The notes beneath the pieces were generated by a model that saw only the letters and a list, made by a program, of their open reading frames with translations, had not been told where the DNA came from and made no database searches. A stretch of 64,000 nt of DNA from Ailurus styani (Eukaryota; Chordata; Mammalia; Carnivora; Ailuridae), in the NCBI GenBank assembly GCA_002007465.1, contig LNAC01000765.1, positions 348,712-412,711 on the forward strand. Direction: 5' to 3'. Each line of letters begins with the position of its first letter. Within the stretch, counting starts at the first letter, position 1. Below are positions 11,465 through 23,266 of this stretch, in pieces. Both the position numbers and the translations under genes were made by a program.

Positions 11465-12253
11465 CAAGAAATACTTAGTGTTGGTAAGGAGAAAGGGGAA
11501 CCCTCATGCACTTTTGGTGGATTGTAAATTGATGCACCCACTATGGAAAACAGTATGGAGATTCCTTAAAAATGAGAAATAGAACTATCTTATAATGCAA
11601 TAATTCCACTGCTGGGTATTCACCCAAATAAAATGAAAACACCAATTCAAAAAGATAATGTGTACTTCAATGTTTTCTGCAGAATTATTTTTAACAGTCA
11701 AGATATAGAAGGAACTAAGTCCTTATGGATAGATGAATGGATAAAGGAGGAATGGTATGTGTGTATGCACATACACACACACAATAGAATATTACCCAGC
11801 CATAAGAACAAAACCTTGCCTTTTGTGACAAGATGGATGGACCTAGAGAGTACTATGCCAAGTGAAAAAGTAAGACAAAGAAAGACAAATACTGTATGAT
11901 GTCAGTTACATGTGGAATCTAAATCACAAAATCAACAAACAACAAAGCACACAAAACCCTTGAAGGCTCATAAATACACAGAACAGACTGATAGTTGCCA
12001 GAGGGACAGGGGTGTGGAGAGATGGGTGAAATAGGTGAAGGGGATTAAGAGGTACAAACTTCCGGTTATAAAATATACCATGGGGTTGAAAAGTAGAGCA
12101 CAGGAAATACAGTCAGTAAGACGTTAATAACTATATGGTGAAAGATGGTAACTACATTTATTGTGATAAGCACTGTGTAATTTATAGAAATGTTGAATCA
12201 TTTATGTTGTATACTTGAAACTAATATAACATTGCAGGTCAATTTTAATTTAA
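11465..12253 (+). mobile_element. L1-c: older LINE-1 3' end, plus strand
   Basis: ORF2 C-terminal remnant (tattcacccaaataaaatga, ataaggaggaatgg) followed by an older-type 3' UTR (gatggtaactacatttattg, ttgtatacttgaaactaata). More diverged than L1-b, with a different 3' UTR. Confidence 0.85.
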
Positions 12254-12264
12254 AAAAATTCTTG

Positions 12265-12482
12265 GGATGCCTGGGTTGCTCCGTCAGTTAAGCATCTGCC
12301 TGCAGCTTGGGTCATGATCCCGGGGTCATGGTGCTATAGTAAGTGGAATCGACTGATTTGTTCTATCACATTATCCCATTAGGCTCCTTGCTCAGTGGGG
12401 AGTCTGCTTCTCCCTCTGCCTGCCACTCACCCTGCTTGCATCCTCTCTCTCTCTCTGACAAATAATAAATAAATAATCTTTT
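12265..12482 (+). mobile_element. Can-SINE with an L1-like internal patch
   Basis: The head and tail are normal and the duplication aaaaattcttg lies at 12254-12264 and 12483-12493. The middle is odd: after gatcccggggtc the usual short GC-rich segment is replaced by about 50 bases. Positions 12330-12351 match L1-e 14781-14802 with one or two changes, and 12354-12372 match L1-e 15542-15560 exactly. Confidence 0.88.
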
Positions 12483-12493
12483 AAAAATTCTTG

Positions 12494-12991
12494 TAGCTTT
12501 AAGTATACAGATCACATCCTTGATTAAATTGATTCCACAGCATTTTATTAATGTTATTGTGAATGGGATTATTTTATTTGTTTTTCAGGTATTTTGTTAA
12601 TAATGTAGAGAAACACAACTGATTTCTATATCATGATACTTTACTGAATTTTTTAAATCCGTTCTAACAGTGTTTTGGTGGAGTCTTTAGGATTTTCTAT
12701 ATTTCAGATCATGTTGTGTGCAAACAAAGAAAATTTTAATTCCTATTTTCTGATTCAGATGCCTTTTCTTTCTTTATCTTGTCTAAGTCCACTGACTAGG
12801 ACTTCTAGTACTAGGTTTAATAGGAGTGGTGAGAGTGAGCACAATTGGCCTTTCCTGTTCTTAGAGGAAAGTTTTCAAACACTTACCACTGATTATGTTA
12901 GCTGTGAGCTTGTCATCTATGGATGGCCCTTATTATGTTCAGGTATGTTTCTTGTATACCCAGTTTGTTAAGAGCTTTTTATGATGAAAGC
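12494..12991 (-). mobile_element. L1-d: old LINE-1 ORF2 part, minus strand (left piece)
   Basis: Diverged antisense ORF2 text (atagagaaacacaactgatt region, ctgactaggacttctagtac). It continues after the inserted L1-e at 20104. Its 3' part is absent on the left, which is unusual for an L1. Confidence 0.82.
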
Positions 12992-13261
12992 ATGTTGACT
13001 TTTTTAAAATTAAAAAAAAAATTTAACATCTTAATCTTTTCTTCAGTGTTCCAAGATTCATTGCCTATGCACCACAACCAGTGCTCCATGCAATACGTGC
13101 ACTCCTTAATACCCCCCACCAGGCTCACCCATCCCCAACCACCCTCCCCTCCATAATCCTCAGTTTCTTTGTCAGAATCCACAGTCTCTCATCTTTCGTT
13201 TCCCGCTCCGAATTATTGCAATTCCACTTTTCTGTTCCTTCTCCTAATGTCCTCCATTTTA

Positions 13262-16200
13262 TTCCCTATGTTCCACAAGTGAAACCATATGATAATTGAC
13301 TTTTCTTGCTTAACTTATTTCATTCAGCATAATCTCCAGTTCCATCCATGTTGATACAAAAGTTGGGTATTCATCTTTTCTGATGGCTCTGTAATAATCC
13401 ATTGTATATATGGACCACGTCTTCTTTATCCATTCATCTGCTGAAGGGCATCTCGGCTCTTTCCACAATTTGGCGATTGTGGATATTGCTGCTATGAACA
13501 TTAGGGTACATGTGGTCCTTCCTTTCACTACATCTGTATCTTTGGGGTAAATACCCAGTAGTGCAATTGCAGAGTTATAGGGTAGATCTATTTTTAATTA
13601 TTTGAGGAATCTCCACAGTTTTCCAAAGGGGCTGCACCAACTTGCATTCCCAGAAACAGTGAAAGAGGGTTCCCTTTCTCCACATCCTCTCCAAAACTTG
13701 TTTCCTGTCCAGTTGATTTTGGGCATTCTCACTAGTGTAAGGAGGTATCTCAATCTGGTTTTGATTTGAATTTCCCTGATGGCTAATGATGATAAACATT
13801 TTTTCATGTGTCTGTTAGCCATTTGTATGTTGTCTTCATTGGAGAAGTGTCTGTTCATGTCTTCTGCCCGTTTCTGGACATAATTATCTGTTTTTTGGGT
13901 GCAGAGTTTGAGGAGTTCTTTATAGATCTTGGATATCAGTCCTTTGTGTGTCATTTGCGAATATCTTCTCCCATTCTGTGGGCTACTTCTTTGTTTTGTT
14001 GACTGTTTCATTTGCTCTGCAGAAGTTTTTAATATTGATGAAGTCCCAGAAGTTCATTTTTGCTTTTGTTTCCTTTGGAGAAATGTCTTGAGAGAAGTTG
14101 CTGTGGCCCATGTCAAAGACGTTACTGCCTATGTTCTCCTATAGAATTTAGATAGATTCCTGCCTCACATTGAGGTCTTTCATCCATTTCGAGTTTATCT
14201 TTGTGTATGGTGTGAGAGAATGGTCGAGTTTCATCTTCTATACATAGCTGTCCAATTTTTCACCATTTATTGAAGAGACTGTCTTTTTTCCGCTGGATAT
14301 TTTTTTCCTTTTTGATGAAGATTATTTGACCATAGAGTTGAGGATCCATATGTGGACTCTCTACTCTGTTCCATTGGTCTATGTGTCTGTTTTTGTGCTA
14401 GAACCATGCTGTCTTGGTGATCACAGCTTTGTAGTAAAGCTTGAAATCAGGCAGTGTGATGCCCCCAGCTTTGTTTCTCTTTCTCAACATTTCCTTACTG
14501 ATTCAGGGTCTATTTTGGATCCATACAAATTTTAGGATTGTTGGTCCAGCCCTTTGAAAAATGCTGATGGAATTTTGATCAGGATGGCATTAAAAGTATA
14601 GGTTGCTCTGGGCAGCAGAGACATTTTAACAATGTTTATTCTTCCGATCCATGAGCATGGAATGCTTTTCCATCTTTTTTTGTGTCTTCTTTAATTTCCT
14701 TCATGAGTGTTCTGTAGTTCCTCAAGTACAAATCTTTTACCTCTTTGGTTAGGTTTATTCCAATGTATCTCATGATTCTTGGTGCTATAGTAAATGGAAT
14801 CAATTCTCTAATTTTGCTTTCTATATTTTCATTGATACTGTATAAGATAGCAACTGATTTTTGTGTATTGATTTTGTATCCTGCCACATTACTGAATTGC
14901 TGTAAGAGTTCTAGTAGTTTGGGGGGTGGAATCTTTTGGGTTTTCCATATAAAGTATCATGTCATCCACAAGAAGAGAGAGTTTGACTTCTTCTTTGCCA
15001 ATTTGAATACCTTTTATTTCTTTTTGTCGCCTGATTGTTGTTGCTAGGACTTCTAGTACTATGTTGAACAGTGGCGAGAGTGGCATCCTTGTCGTGTTCC
15101 CCATCTCAATGGGAAGGCTGTCAGTTTTTCCCCATTGAGAATGATATTCATAATGAAACAAGATGGGATGGGGAAGGAGACAAACCATAAGAGACTCCTA
15201 ATCTCACAAAACAAACTGAGGGTTACTGGGGGGTGGGAGGGTAGGGATAGGGTGGATGGGTTATGGACATTGGGGAGGGTTTGTGCTTTGGTGAATGCTG
15301 TGAAAGATGTAAGCCTGATGATTCACAGACCTGTACCCCTGGGGCAAAGAATAAAAATAAAATTAAAAAAAAAAGAGAGAATGATATTCGCTGTGGGTTT
15401 TTCATAGATTTTATGAAATGAAGAATGTTCCCTCTATCCCTATACTTTGAAGAGTTTTAGTCAGGAATGGATGCTGTATTTTGTCAAATGCCTTTTCTGC
15501 ATCAATTGGGAGGACCATGTGGTTCTTATGTCTTCTCTTATTGATTTGTTCTATCACATTGATTAATTTGCGAATGTTTAACCACACTTGCATCCCAGGG
15601 ATAAATCCCACCTGGTCATGGTGGATAATCTTTTTAATGAACTGTTGGATCCTATTAGCTAGGATCTTGTTGAGAACCTTGGCATCCATATTCATCAGAG
15701 ATATTGGTCTGAAATTCTCCTTTTTGATGGGGTCTTTGTCTGATTTGGGGATCAAGGTAATGCTGGCTTCATAGAAAGAGTCTGGAAGTTTCCCCTCTGT
15801 TTCTATTTTTTGAAACAGCTTCAGAAGAATAGGTATTATTTCTTCTTTGAATGTTTGGTAGAATTCCACACGGAATCTGTTAGGTCCTGGACTCTTCTTT
15901 TTGGGGAGGTTTTTGATGACTGCTTCAATCTCGTTACTAGATATTGGTCTATTCAGGTTGTCAATTTCTTCCTGTTTTAGTCTTGGAAGTTTATAGGTTT
16001 CCAGGAATGTATCCATTTCTTCTAGGTTGCTTAACTTGTTGGCATATAACTGTTGATAGTTTCTGGTGATTGTTTCTATTTCCTTGGTGTTAGTCGTGAT
16101 CTCTCCAACTTTCACTCATAATTTTATTAATTTGGATCCTCTCTCTTTTCTTTTGGATTAGTATGGCCAGTGGCTTATCAATCTTATTAATTCTTTCAAA

Positions 16201-17286
16201 GAATCAGCTTCTAGACTTGTCGTTGTGTCCTACTGTATCTCTGAATTCTAATTCATTCATCTCTGCCCTAATCTTAATTACTTCCCTTCTCGTGCATGGG
16301 GTTGGCTTAATTTGTTGTTAGTTTTCCAGTTCCTTAAGGTGTAAAGAGAGTTGGTGTATTCAGGACCTTTTAATTTTTTTGAGTGAGGCTTGGATGGCTA
16401 TGTATTTCCCCCTTGGAACCACCTTTGCCATATCCCATAGGTTTTGGACCAATGTCTTCATTCCATTGGTTTCCACAAACTGTTTAAGGTCTTCTTTGAT
16501 TTCCTGGTTGATCCAAACATTCTTGAGCAGGATGGTATTTAGCTTTCAAGTGTTTGAATTCCTTCCAAATGGTTTCTTGTGGTTGAGTTCCAGTTTCAGA
16601 GCACTGTGGTCTGAGAATATGCAGGGGATAATCTCAATCTTTTGGTATCGGTTGAGCCCTGATTTTTGACCCAGTATGTGGTCTATTCTGGAGAAAGATC
16701 CATGTGCACTCAAGAAGAATGAGTATTCTGTTGTTTTAGGGTGGAGTTCCATATATATCTTTGAGATCCATCTGGTCCAATGTGTCATTCAAAGCTCTTC
16801 TTTCTTTGTTGATTTTCTGCTTAGATGATCTGTCTATTGCAGAGTGGCATGCTAAGATGTTGTGCAATTAATGTATTCTTATCAATATGACTCTATTTTG
16901 TTTAACAGTTGGCTTAGGTATTTGGCTACTCCCATGTTGGGGGCATAAATATTTACAATGGTTAGATCTTCTTGGTGGATAGACCCTTTAAGAATGTTGT
17001 AGTGTCCTTCTGTATGTCTGACTACAGTCTTTAGCTTAAAAATCTAATTTATCTGATATGAGAATTTCTACCCACCTTTCCTTTGAGGCCCGTTGGCATG
17101 AAAGATGTTTCTCCATCCCTTCACGTTCAGTCTGGATGTATCTTTGGGTTCAAAATGTGTCTCTTGTAGACAGCATATGGACGGGTCCTGTCGTTTTATC
17201 CAGTCTGCAGCCCTGTGCCTTTTTATGGGAGCATTCAGGCCATTCATGTTGAGAGTGATTATTGAAAGGTAAGTTTTTACTGACAT
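13262..17286 (-). pseudogene. L1-e ORF2 remnant (endonuclease-reverse transcriptase)
   Basis: The frame starts at 17286 with ITLNMNGLNAPIKRHRAADW, carrying the endonuclease Asn, followed by CCLQETHF with the metal-binding Glu. Frame pieces follow at 16788-16546 (HGSFSRIDHILGQKSGL) and 16115-15411. The latter is 234 residues of reverse transcriptase, including [35 protein letters not shown] and [14 protein letters not shown] (motif A). The next is 15188-14889, with [13 protein letters not shown] (catalytic Asp pair, plus-strand about 14959-14975). The C-terminal end is at 13528-13310 (ADEWIKKTW). An L1 3' end splits it at 15150-15376 and stops separate the rest. Confidence 0.9.
15150..15376 (+). 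mobile_element. 5'-truncated L1 3' end, plus strand
   Basis: About 227 bp of young carnivore L1 3' UTR (ggagacaaaccataagagac, ttacagacc-type cacagacctgtacccc, A-rich tail). A perfect duplication gagaatgatattc lies at 15137-15149 and 15377-15389. It interrupts L1-e ORF2. Confidence 0.95.
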
Positions 17287-17369
17287 TATATTGTCTGTGA
17301 AGTCCTCATTTCTATATATTGTCTCTGTAACTTTCTGTTCTATGTCACTCTTGGGTTCCTTCTTCTTTT

Positions 17370-18254
17370 ACAGAACCCCCCTTAATATTTCCTGTATTAA
17401 TGGCTTGGTGGTCATATAATCTTTTAGACCTTGCCAGTCTTCGAAGCTCTTTATCTCTCCATCCATTCTAAATGTCAGCTTGTTCTTGTCAGTGTTCTTG
17501 GCTGCATGTTCTTCTCATTTAGTGTCCTGTATATGTCTTGCCAGACCTTTCTGGCTTGCCAGGTTTCTATTGACAGGTCTGATGTTATTCTGATGGTCCT
17601 TCCTCTGTACATAAAGAATGTCTTCCCCCTAGCTGCCCTTAAGACTTCCTGTCTGAATGTATGATTCATGAATCTCATAATTAATTATCTGGAGGTCTTT
17701 CTAGACTTGTTGATCTTGGGGGGTGTCCTGTCTGCCTCTAGGATACGAACACCTGTTCCATTCCCCAGATGAGGGAAATTTTCATCCAGGATTTGTTCAA
17801 CTACATCTTGTAGTCTTCTCTCTTTCTCCACCCCCTCAGGGATCCCAATAATTCTGACATTGGAACACTTCGTGGTGTCATTTATTTCCCTAATTCTGTT
17901 TTCATGGCTTCTAAGTTGTTTGTTCCAGGCTTCCTCCTTATCCTGCTTTTCTATCAGTTTGTCTTCTAGATCACTAATTTGATCCTCTGCCTCAGTTACC
18001 CTAGCTGTTAGAGTATTTAGATTAGATTGGATCTCCTTGATAGTATTTTCAACTTCTGCCAGATCAGCTCTCACTTCCACCCTTAGAGATTCTATGTTGC
18101 CAGTAATGGTCTTCTCCAACCTAGCCAGTGCCCGGACAATTTTTACCCTGAATTCCATTTCCAACATATTGCTTATGTCCGTATCCAGTAGTTCTGTGGC
18201 AGAGGTCATGCTCTCTGAATTTTTCCTCTGTTGGGTGTTCCTCCTTCTAGTCAT
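17370..18254 (-). pseudogene. L1-e ORF1 remnant, broken by one stop and one frameshift
   Basis: The start is the ATG at 18254 (MTRRRNTQQRKN), as in the family; an in-frame extension to 18302 is unlikely to be used. The order is a basic N-terminus, a coiled coil (MEFRVKIVRALARLEKTI through EDQISDLEDKLIEKQDKEEA), and an RRM (CSNVRIIGIPEGVEKERR, LDENFPHLGNGTGVRILEAD). An in-frame TAA at 17687-17685 ends the first 189 codons. The same frame reopens at 17678 (RFMNHTFRQEVLRAARGK, SDLSIETWQARKVWQDIY) until a frameshift near 17490. These few lesions make it the best-preserved ORF1 in the window. Confidence 0.9.
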
Positions 18255-20091
18255 TTTGGTGAGAGGTGGTTGATGGGATGTATAGCTGAATATATAAACC
18301 ACAATCCATTCAAGGTGCCCCTTGGAAAGTTTCGGAGCAATCAGAAGTCACCACCAAAAAGAAAGAAAAAAAAGAGAAAAAGAGAGGGGGGAAAAAAAGA
18401 AAGAAAAAACCCAGCCAATATGAGTCCCAAACGTCAGATTTATAAGGTACATAAACAAAAACGAACACACAAAAAGATTGACAAAAGTAAAAGACAAGAA
18501 AAAGAAAAACCCAGCCAAAATGAACCCCCAAAATAAGATTTATATAGTAAAAAAACAAAAACAAATACACAGAAACACTGACAGAAGAATAAGATGGGAA
18601 GGTGGTTATAAAACCTTGATGTGGGCAAGGAAAGTTATTTCAGTACTTCCTGGGTGTACCTTGTTATCTTTCTTAAAGGACTCAACTTTCCAGAGATACA
18701 GGGAAATTAAAAATGGTTTATATATAGGGGTAGTATTGAATAGGGAAAAAGGATTACCTTGAAGCTTATATCTATATCTATATAAAAGAAACCCAGGTAT
18801 ATGTATGAAAAAAGTTCAAGTTAAAAAGTTATTATGTAATGTGTTGTATTAAATATCTCATTGTAATGGTAGGTAGGTTAAAAAATAAAAGAAGAATCTT
18901 GAGAATGAATTTAAAGAGAAAGTTTTATCTACAAAATATACAGGTCTGGGGGCAATACCGGGGGCTTAATATATTGTTTTCCCCTGATGTTGGCGTTTTA
19001 CAGTTTTATGGGGACCCTGTGGTTATTGTCCTTTTGTTCTTTAGGCTTGTCTTCTGGAGGAGGGGCCTGTCACGTTGTTTTTCAATCAATCTTGCTTGGG
19101 CTCAGTTGCCCTGCTCCCTATCAAGGGGTTGGGCTCCGTGGAAACTGGTTTTTCAGGTTTTTGTTCTCTGGAGGTTTTTGTTCTTGGGCAGTTTTTTGTG
19201 GCTTTTCAGAGGGCTAGTGGAGAAAGTAAACTGTCTGCACCCAGTCCTCGGCCTCCGAGAGAAGCTTCAGTCTGTTCCCCTCTGGATGGTCTGGAACACA
19301 CAAACTCCCCCTCTGCAATCTCTGCTGAACACTGCAACAGGGACTGCTGAACTCCCACAGGTGGTGCGCACTCCCAGCCACCATCTCAGTGTTTGCCTGA
19401 GGCCCCCACTTGTCTCTGCGCCCCTGTGCCACTAAACCCACGAGCGATATTGGTCCCGGCAAGCCCAATCTTGGCAGCTGCCATTGCCAGGACTGCTGTC
19501 TCGGATCCATGCCCATGACCCAGCCGCGGTGCAGGTCGCAGAAGGCTGCTGGTCCAGGGACTTTCAGCAGGAGCCTGAGCCAGGCTCTCTCGAGCACAGG
19601 CAGGGGTGCAGTTCGCAGCCCCAGCGGTGGGGCGAGCAGCGGAAAGCCGCGGGGGCACTCAGACATGGGTGGGAAGTGGCTGTGACTGCCCTGGGACTGT
19701 GGGTTTATGTCTGTGCCTGTGGCTATCCGACTCCACCAAATGCCCCTTAAGACCCTTTGTTCTTTTTGAGTGCTTTTTAAGTTAATGCTGGTCCCCAAGT
19801 ACAGGACACTTTTGCATTGGGTCATTGCTTTCCAATGGGTCACTTCTGGTGGCTCCCTCCCCCTTCTGTTTATCCTCCGATATCAGTCCGAGTGATCCCA
19901 CAACACTGACCTCTCCACTGATGATCTTCTGCCCCCGCAGAGATCCAGGAGTGTATAATCTTACATCTCAGGCTGGTTTCATGGGTGTTCAGAGTGTTCT
20001 GGTAAATATTTATCTCAATTCAGGGCACTGACTGAAACAGAGTCTTCTATTTCTCCACCACCTTGCCCCTCCTCCTGAAGATAATTTTCTG
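18255..20091 (-). promoter_or_regulatory. L1-e 5' UTR with former internal promoter
   Basis: GC-rich 5' UTR (CpG-bearing part about 19380-19680) upstream of ORF1. Its sequence differs clearly from the L1-a 5' UTR, so it belongs to another subfamily. The start-site motif on the minus strand reads GCAAGGTGGTGG (plus 20055-20066), a weakened form of the AAGATGG motif of the other copies. Confidence 0.55.
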
Positions 20092-20103
20092 ATGTTGACT
20101 TTT

Positions 20104-22390
20104 ATCAAGATTTTTTGCATCTACTGAGATGACCACTTAATTTTGATCTTTCACTGTATTAGTGTGGTATATGACATGTATCACACAGATAAATCCAACC
20201 TGATGATGATGTATGATTCTTTTAATATACTACTAAATTTGGTTTGCTAATATTTTGTTGAAAATTTTTGTTGATGAATTGAGAATAAATTCACCAGGGA
20301 TATTGGTAGTTCGGTTTTTTTGTTTTTGTTTTGTTGTTGTTGTTGTTGTTGTTGTTTTCCTTGTAGTATCTTTAGCTGGACTTGGTATCAGGGTAATGCT
20401 GGCTCATAAAATGAGTTTGGTAGTGTTCTCTCCTATTCAATTTCTTGGAAGAGTTTGAAAAGGACTGGCATTAATTCTTTAAACATTTGGCAGAATTCAC
20501 CCACGAAGCCATCTGGTCCTGGGCTTTTCTTTACTGGGCTTAAATTTTTTTTTATTACTGATTCCATCTCCTTACTTACTATTAGTCTATTCTGATTTTC
20601 TGTTTCTTTATTATTCCACCTGGTAGGCTGTATATTTCTAGGAATTTATCCATTTCTTCTAAGCTGTTCAATTTGTTGCCATATAATTGTTCATAGTAGT
20701 GCTTTATGATGCTTTGTATTTCTGTGGTATCACTTGTAAGGTCTCCTCTTCCATTCCTAATTTTGAGTCTTCTTTCATTTTTCTTAATCTAACTAACGCC
20801 ATGTCCATTTTATCTTTTTAAAAAGCTGCTCCTAGTTTCATTAATCTTTTCTATTGTTTTTCTGTTCTCTATTTCTGATCTTTCTTATTTCCTGCCTTTT
20901 GTCTATACTGGGTTTAGTTTGTTCTTTTCCTTCATTCCTTGGGGTGTAAAGTTAGGTTTGGATAATTTTTTCTTAAAACACACATTTATCGCTATAAACG
21001 TCCCTTTTAGAATTGCTTTTGCAGCATCCCATAGGTTTTAATATATTTAATTTCCATTTTCATTTGTTTCAAGACTTTATTTCCCTTTAGATTTCTTCTT
21101 TGACCCTTGGTTGTTTAGGAGTTGTTTCATCTTCACATATTTGTGAATTTTCCTGTTCCTTTCCTGTTACTGATTTTGAATTCAATATGATTATAGTCAG
21201 ATACTTGGCATGACCTCAACCTTCTTAAATTTGCTAAGACTTCCTCAGTGACCTATAACTTCATCTATCCTGGGGAATGTTCCATGTGCACATGAGAAGA
21301 ATGTTTACTCTGCTGTTGTTGGATAGAATGTTCTGTGTACGTCTCTTAGGTCCATTTGGTCTAAAGTATGTTTCAAGTCTCATGTTTCCCTTTTGATTTT
21401 CTGCCTGAATGATCTATCCATTACTGAAAGTTCAACATTGAAGTCCCCTACTATTTCTGTATTGCTGTCTTTTCTCCCATTGCATCTGTTAGTATATGCT
21501 TAAGATATTTAGGTGCTGTGATGCTGGGTGCATATATACTTATGATTATTTTATCTTCTCGATGGATTTATCACTATATCTTTGTCCTTTATTGCCATAT
21601 TTCACTTAAAGTCTGTTTTGGTTTCTACTTGCTTGGAATAGCTTTTTCCATCTCTTTGCTTTAAATCTATGTGTGTCCATAAAGACGAATTGAGTTTATT
21701 GTATGCAATATATTGTAGGGCCCTGTGTTTTTATCCAGCCAGCTGGTATATAGCTTTTGATTGGAAAATTCACACCACCTGCATTTAGAGTAATTACTGA
21801 TAGGTGAGGACTTACTAATGTCATCTAATTCATTGTTTTCTATTTTGTGGTTCCCTTGTTCCTTTCTTAAGCTTTTTCTATCTTCCTTCATGAACTGATG
21901 GTTTGCTATAGTGATATGCTTTGATTCCCTTGTCTTTATCTTTTATGAATCCACTGTAGGATTTCACTTCATGCTTACCATGAGGCATACAGAAAACATT
22001 TTATACCTATAACAGTCTATTTTATAACAATAGCAATTGACTTTAATCCCATACAAAAACTCTACCTTTTTACTACCTGCCTTTTGTTTTTGCTGTCACG
22101 ATTTACAACTTTTTATATTGTGTATCAACTAACAAATTATTGTAGCTATGGTTACTTTTAATATTTTTGTCCTTTAACCAGTATACTGGAGTTAGTATTA
22201 ACACACCACCATATTACAGTAGTAGAATATTCTGAATCTGACTATCTGCTTACTTCACCCATGTGTTAAATATTTTCGTGTTACTAATTAGGACCGCTAT
22301 CATTTCAGGTTGAAGAACTTTCAGCATTTCTCGTAAGGGAGGTCTAGTGGTGATGAACTCCTTTAAGTGGTGTTCATTAGGGAAAGTCTT
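20104..22390 (-). mobile_element. L1-d: old LINE-1, right piece (ORF2 5' part to ORF1 end)
   Basis: It resumes the antisense ORF2 text broken at 12991, from the reverse transcriptase region (tgcatctactgagatgacca) through the endonuclease region. It reaches the end of ORF1 near 22300-22390 (gggaggtctagtggtgatga). Many stops; diverged. Confidence 0.85.
20321..20356. repeat. (GTT)n microsatellite in L1-d
   Basis: Repeated TTG/GTT units, within old antisense ORF2 sequence. Confidence 0.85.
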
Positions 22391-22394
22391 TATC

Positions 22395-22545
22395 TCTTTT
22401 TGAAAAATTTTAATTCCAGTATAGTTAACACAGAGTGTTATATTAGCTTCAGGTGTATAATATTCTTGTTCAACAATTCCATGCATCACCCAGTGCTCAC
22501 TGCAAGTACACTCCTTAATATTCACCATCTATTTAATCTGTAGAT
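22395..22545 (-). mobile_element. L1 3' end fragment, minus strand
   Basis: Contains antisense L1 3' UTR words (ttaattccagtatagttaac, cacccagtgctcactgca, ctccttaatattcaccatc). It sits between the end of L1-d and the start of L1-f. No clear duplication seen. Confidence 0.75.
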
Positions 22546-23140
22546 GAGACAATATCATTGTCTTAACAATATTAATTCTTGTTAATATATGAATATGGGA
22601 TATGTGAATATGGACCACTTATTTAGGATTAATTTCTTTCAAAAATGTTTTTATGGTTTCAGAGTATAAGTTTTGTGCTTCTTTTTAAAAATGTGTTCTT
22701 AAGCCTTTTGTTTGTTTTGGTACTATTTTATAACTGAATCGTTTTCTCAATTTCATTTTTGGCTTGCTTACTGCTACTGTATGTAGATACAATTGACTTT
22801 TGTATATTGATCTTATTATATCCAGCATCCTTGCTGAACTTATTAGTCCAACAGTTTCTTAGCCATTCTATAGAATTTTCCATATACAAAATCATGTCAG
22901 CTCTGCTAACAGGGATAGTTTAACTTCTTCCTTTCCAATCAAGATGTCTTTTAATTCATTCTCAATCATTCAATTTGCTTGCCCAACTATATTGGCTGGA
23001 ACCTTTAGTACAATGCTGAATATAAATGGCAAAAGTAGATGTCTTGTTCCTGATCCCCAGTCCTTAACCATTAAGTATGATGTTAGGGTGTTTCCATAGA
23101 GATACTTTGCCAGATTAGGAAGTTACCCTTTATTTCTAGC

Positions 23141-23266
23141 ATTTTTTTAAGTAGGCTCCATGCCCAGTGTAGAACCCAATGCAGGGCTTAAACTCACAAC
23201 CCCAAGATCAAGACCTGAGCTGAGAAGAGTTGGAAGCTTAACAAATTGAGCCATCCAGGGACCCCT
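23141..23266 (-). mobile_element. Old SINE fragment, minus strand
   Basis: Reads aagtaggctccatgcccagt, then cacaaccccaagatcaagac and attgagccatccagggaccc. This is the reverse of an older tRNA-derived carnivore SINE, much diverged, within L1-f. Confidence 0.78.

Larger units (their letters stand above)
13004..20091 (-). mobile_element. L1-e: nearly full-length LINE-1 inserted in L1-d
   Basis: The minus strand carries the 5' UTR (20091-18255), ORF1 (18254 to about 17370), ORF2 (17286 to about 13262) and 3' UTR. The duplication atgttgactttt at 12992-13003 and 20092-20103 lies in the antisense ORF2 text of L1-d, which reads on across the insertion. A 227-bp L1 3' end (15150-15376) later landed in its ORF2. 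Its long frames suggest fairly recent insertion, but both ORFs are interrupted. Confidence 0.94.

Noticed and set aside
18839..19843. Several 90-209 residue frames on both strands
   Set aside because: All lie in the L1-e 5' UTR; they overlap each other and have no recognisable domain.
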